Source: Salinibacterium sp. SWN248 (GTDB taxonomy: Bacteria > Actinomycetota > Actinomycetes > Actinomycetales > Microbacteriaceae). From it: a DNA stretch of 64,000 nucleotides. Position 1 is the stretch's first letter; every line of letters starts with the position of its first letter. This document shows, in pieces, positions 26,751 through 36,012 of the stretch. The translations under genes and the position numbers were made by a program. The DNA is taken from the NCBI RefSeq assembly GCF_015864575.1, contig NZ_JADYWW010000001.1, positions 868,001 through 932,000 of the forward strand, in the 5' to 3' direction. Below the pieces are notes generated by a model. The model had not been told where the DNA came from and ran no database searches. It worked only from the letters and a program-made list of their open reading frames with translations.

Positions 26751-26767
26751 CCTCTCGTCAAGGATCC

Positions 26768-28567
26768 ATGGTGTCACCACAGTCTGACCAGCCAGAACGC
26801 GTCAAAGCGGTCGGCACTTTTACGGCTATCCGCCGGCTTTACCCCTACGCACAATCGGCCATGCCGTTCATCTACCTCGGCATGGCAGCAGCTCTCGCCG
26901 CCGGTATTGTTGCGTTGCTCATCCCGCAAGTGTTGCGCTCGCTCGTGGATGGCCCGCTTCAGTCGGGCGATTCGAGCCAGATTTGGCCCGCCTTCTTCAT
27001 CGTTCTCGGACTCGGCATTGTCGAGGCGATCATGATTGCGCTTCGTCGCTACTTCGTGCTCACGCCGGGAACCCATGTTGAGGCGCGCATGCGCAACACC
27101 CTCTACATGACCTTGCAGCACCTACCCGTGAGCTTCCACGACCGCTGGCCGAGTGGCCAGCTGCTGTCGCGCGCCGTCAGCGACCTCAACCTCATCCGCC
27201 GGTGGTTGTCGTTTGGTCTCGTCTTGCTCGTGGTCAACGTGCTCACGATCATCGTCGGGCTGCTGTTCCTCGTGAACATCTCGTGGGTGCTCGGTGTGAT
27301 CTTTATCGTCACGTCGATCCCGTTGTGGATCTACGGGTACGTCTTCGAAAAGAAGTACTCGATCGTGGCCCGCCGCAGCCAAGACCAAACCGGTGACCTC
27401 GCGACTGCCGTCGAAGAGTCAGTGCACGGCATCCGTGTTCTGAAAGCATTCGGGCGAGGAAAGCACGCGCTCGTCGGCTTCTCGGCTCAAGCCGAAAGCT
27501 TGCGTGGCACCGAGATTGAGAAAGCCCGCGCAATTGCCGGCATCTGGCTCTGGCTTCTGTTGGTGCCCGACGTCATGTTCGCGCTCGGACTTCTCGGCGG
27601 CGTGTGGCTCGTTGTCGAGGGCAACATCTCAGCGGGTGACCTTGTCGCGTTCTTCGCCACGGCTACCGTCTTGCGCTTCCCCGTGGAATCGATCGGCTTC
27701 TTGCTGTCGATGACGTTCGACGCGCGCACCGCCGCCGACCGTTTCTTCGAAGTCATGGACTCCGCAAACCCCATCACCGACCCGGAACACCCCGAAACCA
27801 TCACGGATAGCCGGGGTCACCTTCAGTTCACGAACGTGCACTACCGCTACCCCGATTCGCCCGCGAATGTTCCCGATCTCGTGAACGGTATCGACTTGAG
27901 CATTGAGCCGGGGGAGACCATGGCCCTCGTGGGGCTGACTGGCTCAGGCAAATCGACGATCACGGCCCTAACGACACGTCTCTACGACGTGACGGAAGGA
28001 TCGATCAGCATCGACGGCGTCGACATCCGCAACCTCACTCTGATTGAGCTGCGGCGTCATCTTGCGATGGCGTTCGAGGATGCCACGCTGTTCTCGTCGA
28101 GTGTGCGCGAGAACGTGCTCATGGGGCGCCCCGATTCCACCGAAGAAGAACTGCGCGAAGCGTTGAGCATCGCGCAAGCCGACTTCGTGTACGACCTGCC
28201 CAAGGGCCTCGACACCCTCGTCGGCGAAGAGGGTCTGAGCTTGTCTGGTGGGCAACGGCAGCGCCTCGCGCTCGCCCGCGCCGTTGCCGCGAAACCCGCG
28301 GTGCTCGTGCTCGATGACCCGCTCTCGGCCCTCGACGTCGACACTGAAGCGCTCGTCGAGGCCGCGCTGCGCAAGGTGCTGAGCTCTACCACCGCGCTTA
28401 TCGTCGCTCACCGTCCATCGACCGTGATGCTCGCTGACCGCGTTGCTCTTCTCGAAGATGGCAAGGTCACCGCGGTCGGAAAGCACTCCGACCTGCTGGC
28501 CACCAGCAGTCATTACCGTTACGTCATATCTAGTCTTGAAGAGGAAGAGCAGGAGGTCAGTTCATGA
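26768..28567 (+). CDS. ABC exporter half-transporter with degenerate ATP site
   Basis: A 599-residue type IV ABC half-transporter: six membrane helices (about 35-330) then a nucleotide-binding domain. Walker A is GLTGSGKST (about 389-397), the Q-loop region reads AFEDATLFS (Gln replaced by Glu), the signature is intact (LSGGQ), and Walker B ends [11 protein letters not shown]. The catalytic-base position (residue 517) is thus Asp, not Glu. With the partner's VSAGQ signature this makes one ATP site degenerate, as in known heterodimeric multidrug exporters. ATGA overlap with the partner gene. The exported compound is unknown. Confidence 0.92.
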   Translation: MVSPQSDQPERVKAVGTFTAIRRLYPYAQSAMPFIYLGMAAALAAGIVALLIPQVLRSLVDGPLQSGDSSQIWPAFFIVLGLGIVEAIMIALRRYFVLTPGTHVEARMRNTLYMTLQHLPVSFHDRWPSGQLLSRAVSDLNLIRRWLSFGLVLLVVNVLTIIVGLLFLVNISWVLGVIFIVTSIPLWIYGYVFEKKYSIVARRSQDQTGDLATAVEESVHGIRVLKAFGRGKHALVGFSAQAESLRGTEIEKARAIAGIWLWLLLVPDVMFALGLLGGVWLVVEGNISAGDLVAFFATATVLRFPVESIGFLLSMTFDARTAADRFFEVMDSANPITDPEHPETITDSRGHLQFTNVHYRYPDSPANVPDLVNGIDLSIEPGETMALVGLTGSGKSTITALTTRLYDVTEGSISIDGVDIRNLTLIELRRHLAMAFEDATLFSSSVRENVLMGRPDSTEEELREALSIAQADFVYDLPKGLDTLVGEEGLSLSGGQRQRLALARAVAAKPAVLVLDDPLSALDVDTEALVEAALRKVLSSTTALIVAHRPSTVMLADRVALLEDGKVTAVGKHSDLLATSSHYRYVISSLEEEEQEVSS

Positions 28568-30369
28568 GCGTGATGGGAACCTCCGGCGAAGAACGCAACG
28601 ACTACACCAAGGACGAGAGTCGTCAGATTCGCCAGCGTTCGCTGCGCCTGCTCGGATCACTAATCGCGCCCGTGCGCCTTCGTGTGGTCCTTACGATGGC
28701 CGTGGTTGTCGTGAGCACTGCCGCGCAGGTGGCTGGCCCCGCGCTGATCGCCTACGGCATCGACAACGCCTTGCCTGCCCTCATCGACGGCGAAACGTTG
28801 CCGCTCGTGCTTGTCGTCAGCGCCTACTTGTTCACAGGCATCGTTGGCGCATCAATGATCGCCTGGTACACCGTGCTGAGCGCCCGCGTGAGCCAAGCAA
28901 TCCTGTTCGACCTGCGCAAACGCGTCTTCTTGCACACGCAACGCTTGAGCCTTGAATTCCACGAGAGCTACACCTCGGGGCGCATCATCGCGCGCCAAAC
29001 GAGTGACCTCGATGCGATTCGCGAACTACTCGACTCGGGCATCAACCAGCTCGTGCAGGGTGCGCTCTACATGGGATTCATTGCTATCGCGATGTTCTCG
29101 CTCGACTGGGTGAGCGGCGTCATTCTGTTCTGCGCGCTCGTGCCGTTGGGCTTCCTCACGCGCTGGTTCCAGGTGCGCTCGCAATTGCACTTCCGTGAGA
29201 CTCGCACGACTTCGGCCAAGCTCATTGTGCACTTCGTGGAAACCATGACCGGCATCCGTGCGGTGAAGGCCTTCCGCAAAGAAGAGCGCAATCGCGAACA
29301 GTTCGGCGGGCTGGTCGAGAACTATCGGGATGCCAACGCCCGCGTCATCCAATTGTTCGGAATCTTTGACCCGGGTCTGGTTCTCATCGGAAACGTTGCT
29401 CTCGCGATGATCCTGCTCGTGGGCGGCTTGCGCGTCTCGACTGGCGACCTTGCGATCGGTGCGCTGCTTGGTGCGCTGCTGTATGCCCGCCAGTTCTTTG
29501 CGCCCGCACAAGAGATGGCGATGTTCTACAACTCGTACCAGTCCGCTGCCGCGGCTTTGGAGAAGATTTCGGGAGTGCTTGAAGAGCGCCCGACCGTTGC
29601 TGACCCCACGACTCCGATTGACCTGCGCAAGGCCAAGGGAACCGTGACGTTCGACGGTGTGGAATTTGCCTACAACGCCGACAAAGTGATCCTGCCGAAG
29701 TTCGATCTTGCGCTGCCCGCCGGTCAGACGGTAGCAATGGTGGGAACGACGGGTGCCGGAAAGTCGACGCTCGCCAAGCTCATTTCGCGCTTCTATGACC
29801 CCAGCCAGGGCACCGTCTCGCTCGACGGGGTCGACCTGCGCAAGTTGCATCCGAAGGATCTGCGCCGTGCCATCGTGATGGTCACGCAAGAGGCGTACCT
29901 GTTCTCGGGCAACGTTGCCGACAACATTGCCCTCGGCAAGCCTGATGCCACCCGCGAGGAGATCATCGGTGCAGCGAAAGCAGTGGGCGCGCACGAGTTC
30001 ATCGAGGCGCTGCCCAATGGGTACGACACCGACGTGAACAAGCGTGGTGGTCGAGTGAGTGCCGGGCAGCGACAACTGTTGTCGTTCGCGCGCGCGTTCA
30101 TCGCCGACCCTGTTGTGCTGATTCTGGATGAGGCAACCGCGTCGCTCGATATCCCGAGCGAACGCCTCGTGCAGGCCGGCCTTCAGACGCTGCTCTCCGA
30201 CCGCACCGCCATCATCATTGCGCACCGTTTATCGACGGTCGCAATCGCTGACCGCGTGCTAGTGATGGAACACGGTCGCGTTATCGAAGACGGCACCCCG
30301 CAAGAACTCATTTCGGGCTCCGGCAAGTTCGCGCAACTGCACGCGGCCTGGCGAGACTCGCTCGTTTAG
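28564..30369 (+). CDS. ABC exporter half-transporter, catalytic partner
   Basis: A 601-residue partner of the preceding protein: membrane domain about 35-330, nucleotide-binding domain about 355-595. Walker A is GTTGAGKST, the Q-loop TQEAYLFSG and the Walker [12 protein letters not shown] with a proper Glu and H-loop IAHRLSTV. The signature is altered to VSAGQ (498-502), so this NBD pairs its intact Walker A/B with the partner's intact LSGGQ. The pair should therefore have one active and one degenerate ATPase site. Drug or lipid-like export is likely from family behaviour. Its stop overlaps the convergent ATL gene by 4 bases. Confidence 0.93.
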   Translation: MSVMGTSGEERNDYTKDESRQIRQRSLRLLGSLIAPVRLRVVLTMAVVVVSTAAQVAGPALIAYGIDNALPALIDGETLPLVLVVSAYLFTGIVGASMIAWYTVLSARVSQAILFDLRKRVFLHTQRLSLEFHESYTSGRIIARQTSDLDAIRELLDSGINQLVQGALYMGFIAIAMFSLDWVSGVILFCALVPLGFLTRWFQVRSQLHFRETRTTSAKLIVHFVETMTGIRAVKAFRKEERNREQFGGLVENYRDANARVIQLFGIFDPGLVLIGNVALAMILLVGGLRVSTGDLAIGALLGALLYARQFFAPAQEMAMFYNSYQSAAAALEKISGVLEERPTVADPTTPIDLRKAKGTVTFDGVEFAYNADKVILPKFDLALPAGQTVAMVGTTGAGKSTLAKLISRFYDPSQGTVSLDGVDLRKLHPKDLRRAIVMVTQEAYLFSGNVADNIALGKPDATREEIIGAAKAVGAHEFIEALPNGYDTDVNKRGGRVSAGQRQLLSFARAFIADPVVLILDEATASLDIPSERLVQAGLQTLLSDRTAIIIAHRLSTVAIADRVLVMEHGRVIEDGTPQELISGSGKFAQLHAAWRDSLV

Positions 30370-30677
30370 GGGCCGTGTCGCGCTGACCGCAGGTCGACGC
30401 GATAGCTGCCGTCGGGCATCCATTTCAGCGGCGTTGATTCGGCCTCGTAGTGCACGAGTGCCGGGTCTTCGTGAGCGAGAGGTGGATGCCCGCCAGAACG
30501 GATGACGCGCCACCACGCCACGTCTGAGCCATAGCGGGCCATCACGGTGCCGACTGCCCGCGCGGCTCGCGAGCCGATCGTGGCAGCCACCTCGCCGTAG
30601 GTCATTACGTGCCCCGGTGGGATCGACTCCACAACCTCGAGCACGCGGCTCACGAAGTCGTCGCTAGGAGCTGGCAC
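30366..30677 (-). CDS. alkyltransferase-like DNA-binding protein (ATL/MGMT fold)
   Basis: A 103-residue protein equal to the DNA-binding domain of O6-alkylguanine-DNA alkyltransferase. [17 protein letters not shown] and RAVGTVMAR are the helix-turn-helix and arginine-finger regions. The normal PCHRV active site is replaced by AWWRVI, so the alkyl-accepting Cys is absent. ATL proteins of this kind bind O6-alkylguanine and hand it to nucleotide excision repair. Start is GTG 30677, two bases after the GNAT stop, so it is probably cotranscribed with that gene. Confidence 0.87.
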   Translation of the reverse strand: MPAPSDDFVSRVLEVVESIPPGHVMTYGEVAATIGSRAARAVGTVMARYGSDVAWWRVIRSGGHPPLAHEDPALVHYEAESTPLKWMPDGSYRVDLRSARHGP

Positions 30678-30679
30678 GC

Positions 30680-31132
30680 TTAGAGCGTGTATTCGCCGAG
30701 CTTCTCGCCGTACTGAGTTTCGCCGACGACCTTAAAGCCGACCTTGAGGAAGAACTGCTCCGGGCCGTCGTCGCCCTCTTCCCAAATGGCGGTGATGCGG
30801 TCGAAGCCACGGCTGCGTGCTTCTTCGCTGAGAGCCTTGACGGCGAAGCGGCCGATGCCCTGGCCCTGCTCGTCTCCGGCGACGCTGACCCGCCAAATGC
30901 AGCTGCGGAACTCTTCCTGCGACGCATTGTTGTCGAAATTGCCACGGACGAATCCGACAACTTTGTCGCCGTCGAGGACAACGCGCGGCCACGACGTCAG
31001 CGGGTCGATGAAGGCGTCCGCGATCGCGTAGGAGGGCGGCGTAACGAACTGCTCCTGCCCGCGACGCAGCGACAGGTTGTTGGCAGCCACGATGGTGCTT
31101 GCCGATAATTCTTCAAGTCTTAGCTCACCCAT
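30680..31132 (-). CDS. GNAT-family N-acetyltransferase
   Basis: A 150-residue single-domain GNAT enzyme. The acetyl-CoA loop is visible as [18 protein letters not shown] (Q/RxxGxG/A type, about 84-101) after a WRVSV strand, with a C-terminal YGEKLGEY end. The acceptor substrate cannot be told. It is first of a two-gene leftward unit with the ATL gene and is divergent from icd, sharing about 105 bases of upstream DNA. Confidence 0.82.
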   Translation of the reverse strand: MGELRLEELSASTIVAANNLSLRRGQEQFVTPPSYAIADAFIDPLTSWPRVVLDGDKVVGFVRGNFDNNASQEEFRSCIWRVSVAGDEQGQGIGRFAVKALSEEARSRGFDRITAIWEEGDDGPEQFFLKVGFKVVGETQYGEKLGEYTL

Positions 31133-31169
31133 GAATACAGGCTAACCCGCGGTAGACAGATGCGCCAAG

Positions 31170-31189
31170 GTATCTCGATGTCGAGATAC
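31170..31189. promoter_or_regulatory. perfect palindrome upstream of icd
   Basis: GTATCTCGA (31170-31178) and TCGAGATAC (31181-31189) are perfect 9-base arms around TG. The site lies about 50 bases before the icd TTG start and 40 bases from the divergent GNAT start, so it could regulate either. The compact form suits a dimeric regulator such as a MarR-type protein; which one is unknown. No second copy was seen in the window. Confidence 0.6.
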
Positions 31190-31237
31190 ATAGGAAAAAG
31201 AGTAAGCTGGAGGTGGCCACTAACTAAGGAGCAAAGC

Positions 31238-32452
31238 TTGTCCAAGATCAAGGTAGAAGGCACCGTCGTCGAACTCGACGGCGACGAAATGACGCGCATT
31301 ATTTGGCACCGGATCAAGGAAACCCTGATCCACCCCTACGTTGACGTCAACCTCGAGTACTACGACCTCGGCATTGAAAGCCGCGACGCAACCGACGACC
31401 AGATCACCATTGATGCGGCTCACGCCATCCAAAAGCACGGTGTTGGCGTCAAGTGCGCAACCATTACCCCCGACGAAGCCCGGGTTGAAGAATTCGGTCT
31501 CAAGAAGATGTGGCGCAGCCCTAACGGCACCATCCGCAACATCCTTGGTGGCGTTATCTTCCGCGAGCCCATCATCATCTCGAACATCCCGCGTCTCGTA
31601 CCGGGCTGGAACAAGCCGATCATCATCGGCCGTCACGCCTTCGGCGACCAGTACCGTGCCACTGACTTCCGCTTCAAGGGCAAGGGAAAGCTGACCGTCG
31701 AGTTCGCTCCCGAAGATGGTTCAGAGCCCATGAAGTTTGAGGTCTACGACTCCCCGGGCGATGGAATCGCTCAGGTTCAGTACAACCTCGATGACTCGAT
31801 CGTTGACTTCGCTCGTGCCAGCCTCAACTACGGCCTCACGCGCAACTACCCCGTGTACCTCTCGACGAAGAACACGATCCTCAAGGCCTACGACGGTCGC
31901 TTCAAGGACATCTTCGAGGAGATCTTCCAGACCGAGTTCAAGGACAAGTTCGAAGCTGCCGGCCTCACCTACGAGCACCGCCTCATCGACGACATGGTCG
32001 CGTCGGCCATGAAGTGGGAGGGCGGCTACGTCTGGGCCTGCAAGAACTACGACGGCGACGTCCAGTCCGACACCGTAGCTCAGGGCTTCGGCTCGCTCGG
32101 CCTCATGACCTCCGTTCTGGCCACGCCAGACGGAAAGGTTGTTGAAGCAGAGGCAGCTCACGGCACCGTGACGCGTCACTACCGCCAGCACCAGCAGGGC
32201 AAGCCCACCTCCACGAACCCGATCGCTTCGATCTACGCGTGGACCCGTGGACTGGCACACCGCGGTGTGCTCGACAACAACCAGGAGCTCATCGAGTTCG
32301 CTTCGACCCTGGAAGACGTTGTCATCAAGTCGGTAGAGGGCGGTCACATGACCAAGGACCTCGCACTGCTCGTCGGACCGGACCAGAAGTGGGAAACCAC
32401 CGAAGAGTTCCTCGACACGCTCGACAAGAACCTCGCCGCACGCCTCGCATAA
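31238..32452 (+). CDS. icd: NADP-dependent isocitrate dehydrogenase, eukaryote-like dimeric type
   Basis: A 404-residue TCA-cycle enzyme converting isocitrate to 2-oxoglutarate with NADPH formation. The family start [21 protein letters not shown] is followed by the substrate-binding [12 protein letters not shown], the [12 protein letters not shown] metal/substrate segment and [14 protein letters not shown], the cofactor loop of the dimeric IDH subfamily also found in mitochondria. TTG 31238 is chosen because AAGGAG lies 6 bases upstream and it gives the family N-terminus; the frame stays open to 31160. A strong terminator follows. Confidence 0.95.
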   Translation: MSKIKVEGTVVELDGDEMTRIIWHRIKETLIHPYVDVNLEYYDLGIESRDATDDQITIDAAHAIQKHGVGVKCATITPDEARVEEFGLKKMWRSPNGTIRNILGGVIFREPIIISNIPRLVPGWNKPIIIGRHAFGDQYRATDFRFKGKGKLTVEFAPEDGSEPMKFEVYDSPGDGIAQVQYNLDDSIVDFARASLNYGLTRNYPVYLSTKNTILKAYDGRFKDIFEEIFQTEFKDKFEAAGLTYEHRLIDDMVASAMKWEGGYVWACKNYDGDVQSDTVAQGFGSLGLMTSVLATPDGKVVEAEAAHGTVTRHYRQHQQGKPTSTNPIASIYAWTRGLAHRGVLDNNQELIEFASTLEDVVIKSVEGGHMTKDLALLVGPDQKWETTEEFLDTLDKNLAARLA

Positions 32453-32500
32453 TCTGCGTCTCGCGCGGTAACTGACTGGTTCACACCACGAGGTTTCACG

Positions 32501-32532
32501 AAGGGCCCGAAAGCTTCGGCTTTCGGGCCCTT
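32501..32532 (+). terminator. icd terminator with UUCG loop
   Basis: AAGGGCCCGAAAGC (32501-32514) and GCTTTCGGGCCCTT (32519-32532) form a perfect 14-bp stem closed by TTCG. It is 49 bases after the icd stop. Confidence 0.88.
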
Positions 32533-32659
32533 TCGCGTCTGCGCACCCGCCGGAAAACACCCAGCCGTCTCTCGTTATTCTTGAGCGACGGGTGCTGTGA
32601 GGTGCCCACTCGTGCAGAACGCGACAGCGCGCCAAGCGGTGCGCCGTGAGGAGGCAGCA

Positions 32660-33514
32660 GTGACCGTCGTCATAGCCGGATGTGGTGACCTGGGTATCGA
32701 GGCTGGGCTCCGCTTTGCGGCGCTGGGGCGTTCTGTACTGGGCCTGCGGCGTTCAGTCGAGAAGCTGCCGCCCGAGATCGCTGGGCAATCCATTGACTTG
32801 TCTGCGCACGTGCCCACTCTTCCTGCCGATACCAGCGTCGTAGTGATTGCCGTCAGCCCCGATGAGCGCACGCGCGACGGCTATCTCGCTACCTATGTCG
32901 ATAGCGTGCGGAACATCGCCGCCGCTATTGAGCGAGACTGCGCTGCTGCGCCGAGGGTCATTTATGTCTCGTCCACCGCGGTCTATGGCGTCAGCGATGG
33001 CTCATGGGTCGATGAATCTACGCCGGCCACACCCGCCTCGCCGACCGCAATTGTCTTGCGAGAAGCCGAAGCGCTGCTGCTCGAGAGCGTCGCTAACTCG
33101 ACGATTCTGCGCTTGGCGGGAATCTATGGGCCAGGCCGCACCCGTCAGATCGACCGCATCCGTGAGGGGAACGAAACCTTAGCGCTCACCCCTTACTTCA
33201 CCAATCTGATCCATCGGGATGATGCTGCAGCGGCTATCGTGCACCTCGCGACAATGGCCACATCGCCCGCCAGTATCTACCTCGGGGTAGACGACGAGCC
33301 GGCCGATCAACGCGAGGTCATCGGCTTTCTCGCCCGCAGTATCGACCGCCCGGTGCCGCCGCCGAAGGCCGACGACGGCGCCAACGATGGCAGGGGCCGC
33401 GGCAAGCGTTGTCGCAATGACCGGCTGAAAGGCACAGGCTTCTCGTTCGTGTACCCGAGCTACCGCGAGGGGTATGCGGCCGTGCTCAGGGGATTGGGAA
33501 CCCTTCATCGCTAA
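32660..33514 (+). CDS. NAD-dependent epimerase/dehydratase-like SDR protein (YeeZ-like)
   Basis: A 284-residue Rossmann protein. GCGDLG (about 7-12) is the dinucleotide-binding loop; VIYVSSTAVYG carries the Ser and Tyr positions of extended SDRs. NLIHRDDAAAAIVHL is the C-terminal substrate-side pattern. The overall form resembles YeeZ-type atypical SDRs, with no tested substrate. GTG 32660 is preferred because GAGGAGG stands 5 bases upstream; the frame opens at 32597. A C-terminal ANDGRGRGKRCRND loop is charged and probably flexible. It stands alone between icd and the kinase. Confidence 0.8.
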   Translation: MTVVIAGCGDLGIEAGLRFAALGRSVLGLRRSVEKLPPEIAGQSIDLSAHVPTLPADTSVVVIAVSPDERTRDGYLATYVDSVRNIAAAIERDCAAAPRVIYVSSTAVYGVSDGSWVDESTPATPASPTAIVLREAEALLLESVANSTILRLAGIYGPGRTRQIDRIREGNETLALTPYFTNLIHRDDAAAAIVHLATMATSPASIYLGVDDEPADQREVIGFLARSIDRPVPPPKADDGANDGRGRGKRCRNDRLKGTGFSFVYPSYREGYAAVLRGLGTLHR

Positions 33515-33606
33515 CGTCTGCTGCTCATTCGATGAGGACCGAGAAAGCGACCTCAGTTCCCGCAGAACTCATCTAAACTCTCCTCACCAGATCTAAGGGG
33601 GTTCGC

Positions 33607-34893
33607 GTGGCAACAGCCAATCGCTCACGGTCATCCTCTCGCTCGGATGATGAGCTCATTGACACAGTAATCGGCGGCCGGTATCGCATCACAGATCTGA
33701 TCGGCCGCGGCGGCATGGCTTCCGTCTACCGGGCCCGTGATGAGTCGCTTCCCCGGGAAGTCGCGCTCAAACTAGTGCTGCCTGGCCTGACAAATCCTGA
33801 TGAGATTCGCAGACAGCGCAACGAGGTGGAGACTCTCGCCGCGCTCAACCATCACGCGTTGGTCACTCTCTTTGATGCGGTCACCGAGACCGCTGAGACT
33901 GCGGATCGCGTCTTTCTCGTCATGGAGTTCGTGGACGGCCCCAATCTGCGTGAAGCGATGACGGCTCCTTTGCCGTCGCCATTGGTGGCCCACCTCGGAG
34001 CCGATATTGCCGAGGCGCTTCATTACATGCACGGTCGTGGCGTCGTGCATCGGGACATCAAGCCAGCCAATATCTTGTTAGCGCCTTCGGAACTTCCGGA
34101 CCGACAATTTCATTCGAAGCTCGCAGACTTCGGGATTGCACGTCTTGTCGATGGTGCGAAAATGACCTCGACGGGAACCGTCATCGGCAGTGCAAGTTAC
34201 CTCAGCCCCGAGCAAGCACGCGGCAGTGACGCATTGGGGCCTTCCGATGTCTATTCGCTCGGTCTCGTTTTGCTTGAAGCGCTCACGGGGCAGCGCGCGT
34301 TTCCCGGGAGCGCCGTCGAGACGATCGGTGCGCGCCTCAACACCTCACCCCGGGTGCCGGACGGTCTTAGCAGGGCGTGGCGAGAGATGCTGATCACTAT
34401 GACGGCACTCGATGCTGAACAGCGGCCGCTTCCGATGGATATCGCTGTCGCTTTGCGGGCGCTCGCCTATTCCTCTGAGGATGTGAACGACGCCGAAGGT
34501 GAACCCACCCGTTCGCTCGTTCCCTCGGAGAACGGGACAAATGAGGCGACGGGTCTCGAACCCACGAAGGCTTACGCCCGCGTGGAGACACAAGCAACCG
34601 AAGCGTGGCCTGCGCCGGAGGCCTCAGAATCTGCAACGGTATCAGCGGCAGCGGCATCATCCGCAGCGCCAGCGCCAGCGCCGAAGCGAAACCCAAGGCT
34701 AAGTCGGCACAGCGTCAAGCGCCTCGGGATCGTGCTGGCTACCGCTCTCGTGCTCACCCTGGGTGTGGTCGCGTGGACAACTACTCAGAATCAACAGGCG
34801 ACTCCGTCTGAACCGACGTCGCCCAGCTACCCGGTGGTTCCTGGCGAGCTTGGCACGCACCTCGAGCAGCTCCAAGAGAGCGTGGAGCCATGA
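33607..34893 (+). CDS. PknB-type membrane serine/threonine kinase
   Basis: A 428-residue Hanks-type kinase. The Gly loop is GRGGMASV (33-40), the ATP lysine is Lys55 (VALKL), the catalytic Asp150 is in VHRDIKPANILL and Asp174 starts DFG; SPEQ and DVYSLGLVLLE follow. After the kinase domain (to about 285) comes an Ala/Pro/Glu-rich juxtamembrane linker, then one helix (about 372-390) and a short 38-residue outer tail. There are no PASTA repeats, so it is not a classical peptidoglycan sensor. Start is GTG with AAGGGGG upstream. The stop overlaps the lipoprotein start as ATGA, so the lipoprotein may be its outside partner. Confidence 0.9.
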   Translation: MATANRSRSSSRSDDELIDTVIGGRYRITDLIGRGGMASVYRARDESLPREVALKLVLPGLTNPDEIRRQRNEVETLAALNHHALVTLFDAVTETAETADRVFLVMEFVDGPNLREAMTAPLPSPLVAHLGADIAEALHYMHGRGVVHRDIKPANILLAPSELPDRQFHSKLADFGIARLVDGAKMTSTGTVIGSASYLSPEQARGSDALGPSDVYSLGLVLLEALTGQRAFPGSAVETIGARLNTSPRVPDGLSRAWREMLITMTALDAEQRPLPMDIAVALRALAYSSEDVNDAEGEPTRSLVPSENGTNEATGLEPTKAYARVETQATEAWPAPEASESATVSAAAASSAAPAPAPKRNPRLSRHSVKRLGIVLATALVLTLGVVAWTTTQNQQATPSEPTSPSYPVVPGELGTHLEQLQESVEP

Positions 34894-35330
34894 ACCTCAG
34901 AAATCTAACCCTTCCGCGACGCATCGTCGCCGTCGGCGCTGCCCTCATGCTCGCCCTATCGTTGAGCGCCTGTGCGCCAACCTCACCGGACTTCGATCCC
35001 GACGCGGCGGCGCTGCTGCAGTCATCGGTTGCTGATGTAACTGATGCCGCCGCGGCGGGTGACCCCGTGGCGGCCCTGGCAGCCCTCGATGTTCTCCAAG
35101 AACAGCTCAACGAGAACACCGCGACCGGTGCCATCGGGGCTGAGCAAAGTGCCCGAATCCAAGCGTCTCTCGACCTTGTGCGCACCGACCTTACGGCAGC
35201 GTTGCCTGACCCCTCGCCCGTTGCCGATCCGGTGGATGAAGAATCAGACGAAACATCGAACGGCAACGGCAACGGCAACGGCAAGGACGACGATAAAGAG
35301 AAAGACGACAAGGGCAACAAGAAGGATTAG
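34890..35330 (+). CDS. small lipoprotein coupled to the kinase
   Basis: A 146-residue secreted protein. A lipoprotein signal with lipobox LSAC (Cys28) is followed by a helical segment (about 40-110) and an acidic, then strongly charged low-complexity tail with four NG repeats and Asp/Lys/Asn runs. I recognise no domain family. The ATGA overlap with the kinase gene argues for a joint function: it could be the ligand-sensing or membrane-surface partner of a kinase whose own outer domain is nearly absent. That link is inference. Confidence 0.75.
   Translation: MNLRNLTLPRRIVAVGAALMLALSLSACAPTSPDFDPDAAALLQSSVADVTDAAAAGDPVAALAALDVLQEQLNENTATGAIGAEQSARIQASLDLVRTDLTAALPDPSPVADPVDEESDETSNGNGNGNGKDDDKEKDDKGNKKD
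35259..35282 (+). repeat. four-copy hexanucleotide repeat AACGGC
   Basis: AACGGC is repeated four times without change inside the lipoprotein gene, coding Asn-Gly repeats in the tail. Copy number could vary by slippage without breaking the frame. Confidence 0.7.
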
Positions 35331-35431
35331 GCGCAGTCTGTCGTGCGCGATTTTTGGTGCGCCGGCATCGGCTCCTTGCTCTCATCCAACGCTCGGCTAG
35401 TACTCGGCCAGCATTGAGGATTGCTCCCTAG

Positions 35432-35467
35432 CGTCGAAGGGCCAGTACAACTGCGCACCCTTCGACG
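35432..35467 (+). repeat. hairpin just upstream of the PPOX-like gene
   Basis: CGTCGAAGGG (35432-35441) pairs perfectly with CCCTTCGACG (35458-35467) around a 16-base loop. It ends 13 bases before the ATG at 35481, beside the ribosome site TTGGAG. It may be a translation-control hairpin or an operator. Confidence 0.45.
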
Positions 35468-35480
35468 AATTGGAGACACC

Positions 35481-35975
35481 ATGTCATCTCACGCCCACGC
35501 AACAGCAGATCAGCTCGGCACCATCCGCTCCATCATGAAGAGCACGCGCATCGCGATGCTCACGAGCGTGTCCGCGGATGGCGCGCTTCACAGCCACCCC
35601 ATGACCGTGCAGGAGGCAGAGTTCGATGGCGACTGCTGGTTCTTGGCTTCCGCCGAGTCGGACACCGTTCAGCAGCTGCTCGCGAATCCTCACGTCAACC
35701 TCGCGTACGCGGGTTCGTCTGAGTGGCTGTCGCTGGCCGGCTCCGCCGAAATTGTCCGGGATGGCGTCAAGAAAGAAGCGCTCTGGGACACCTTCACCGA
35801 CGTGTGGTTCGACGGCGGTGCGGAAGATCCTTCGGTGGTGCTGATTCACGTGAAGGCCGACTCGGCACAGTATTGGGAGAGCCCCGGCAAAGTGGCGACT
35901 CTCGTTAGCGTTGTCGCTGCGAAGGTAACCGGGGATGAGCCTCACACTGGGTCATCCGAATCGGTCACGATCTAG
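35481..35975 (+). CDS. PPOX-fold general stress protein
   Basis: A 164-residue split-barrel flavin/PPOX-like protein resembling general stress protein 26. A helix with IMKSTRIAML starts the fold; DGALHSHPMTVQ and DCWFLASAESDTVQQLLANPHV match the pyridoxamine-oxidase-like family, and ALWDTFTDVWFDGG is the usual C-terminal helix. The cofactor and substrate are unknown. ATG 35481 with TTGGAG upstream is chosen although the frame opens at 35421, before the hairpin. The Rieske-fusion gene starts 38 bases after the stop, so the two may be stress-induced together. Confidence 0.85.
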   Translation: MSSHAHATADQLGTIRSIMKSTRIAMLTSVSADGALHSHPMTVQEAEFDGDCWFLASAESDTVQQLLANPHVNLAYAGSSEWLSLAGSAEIVRDGVKKEALWDTFTDVWFDGGAEDPSVVLIHVKADSAQYWESPGKVATLVSVVAAKVTGDEPHTGSSESVTI

Positions 35976-36012
35976 TTCTCCAACAACACACGCTGAGAGG
36001 GACGAGGCTCTG

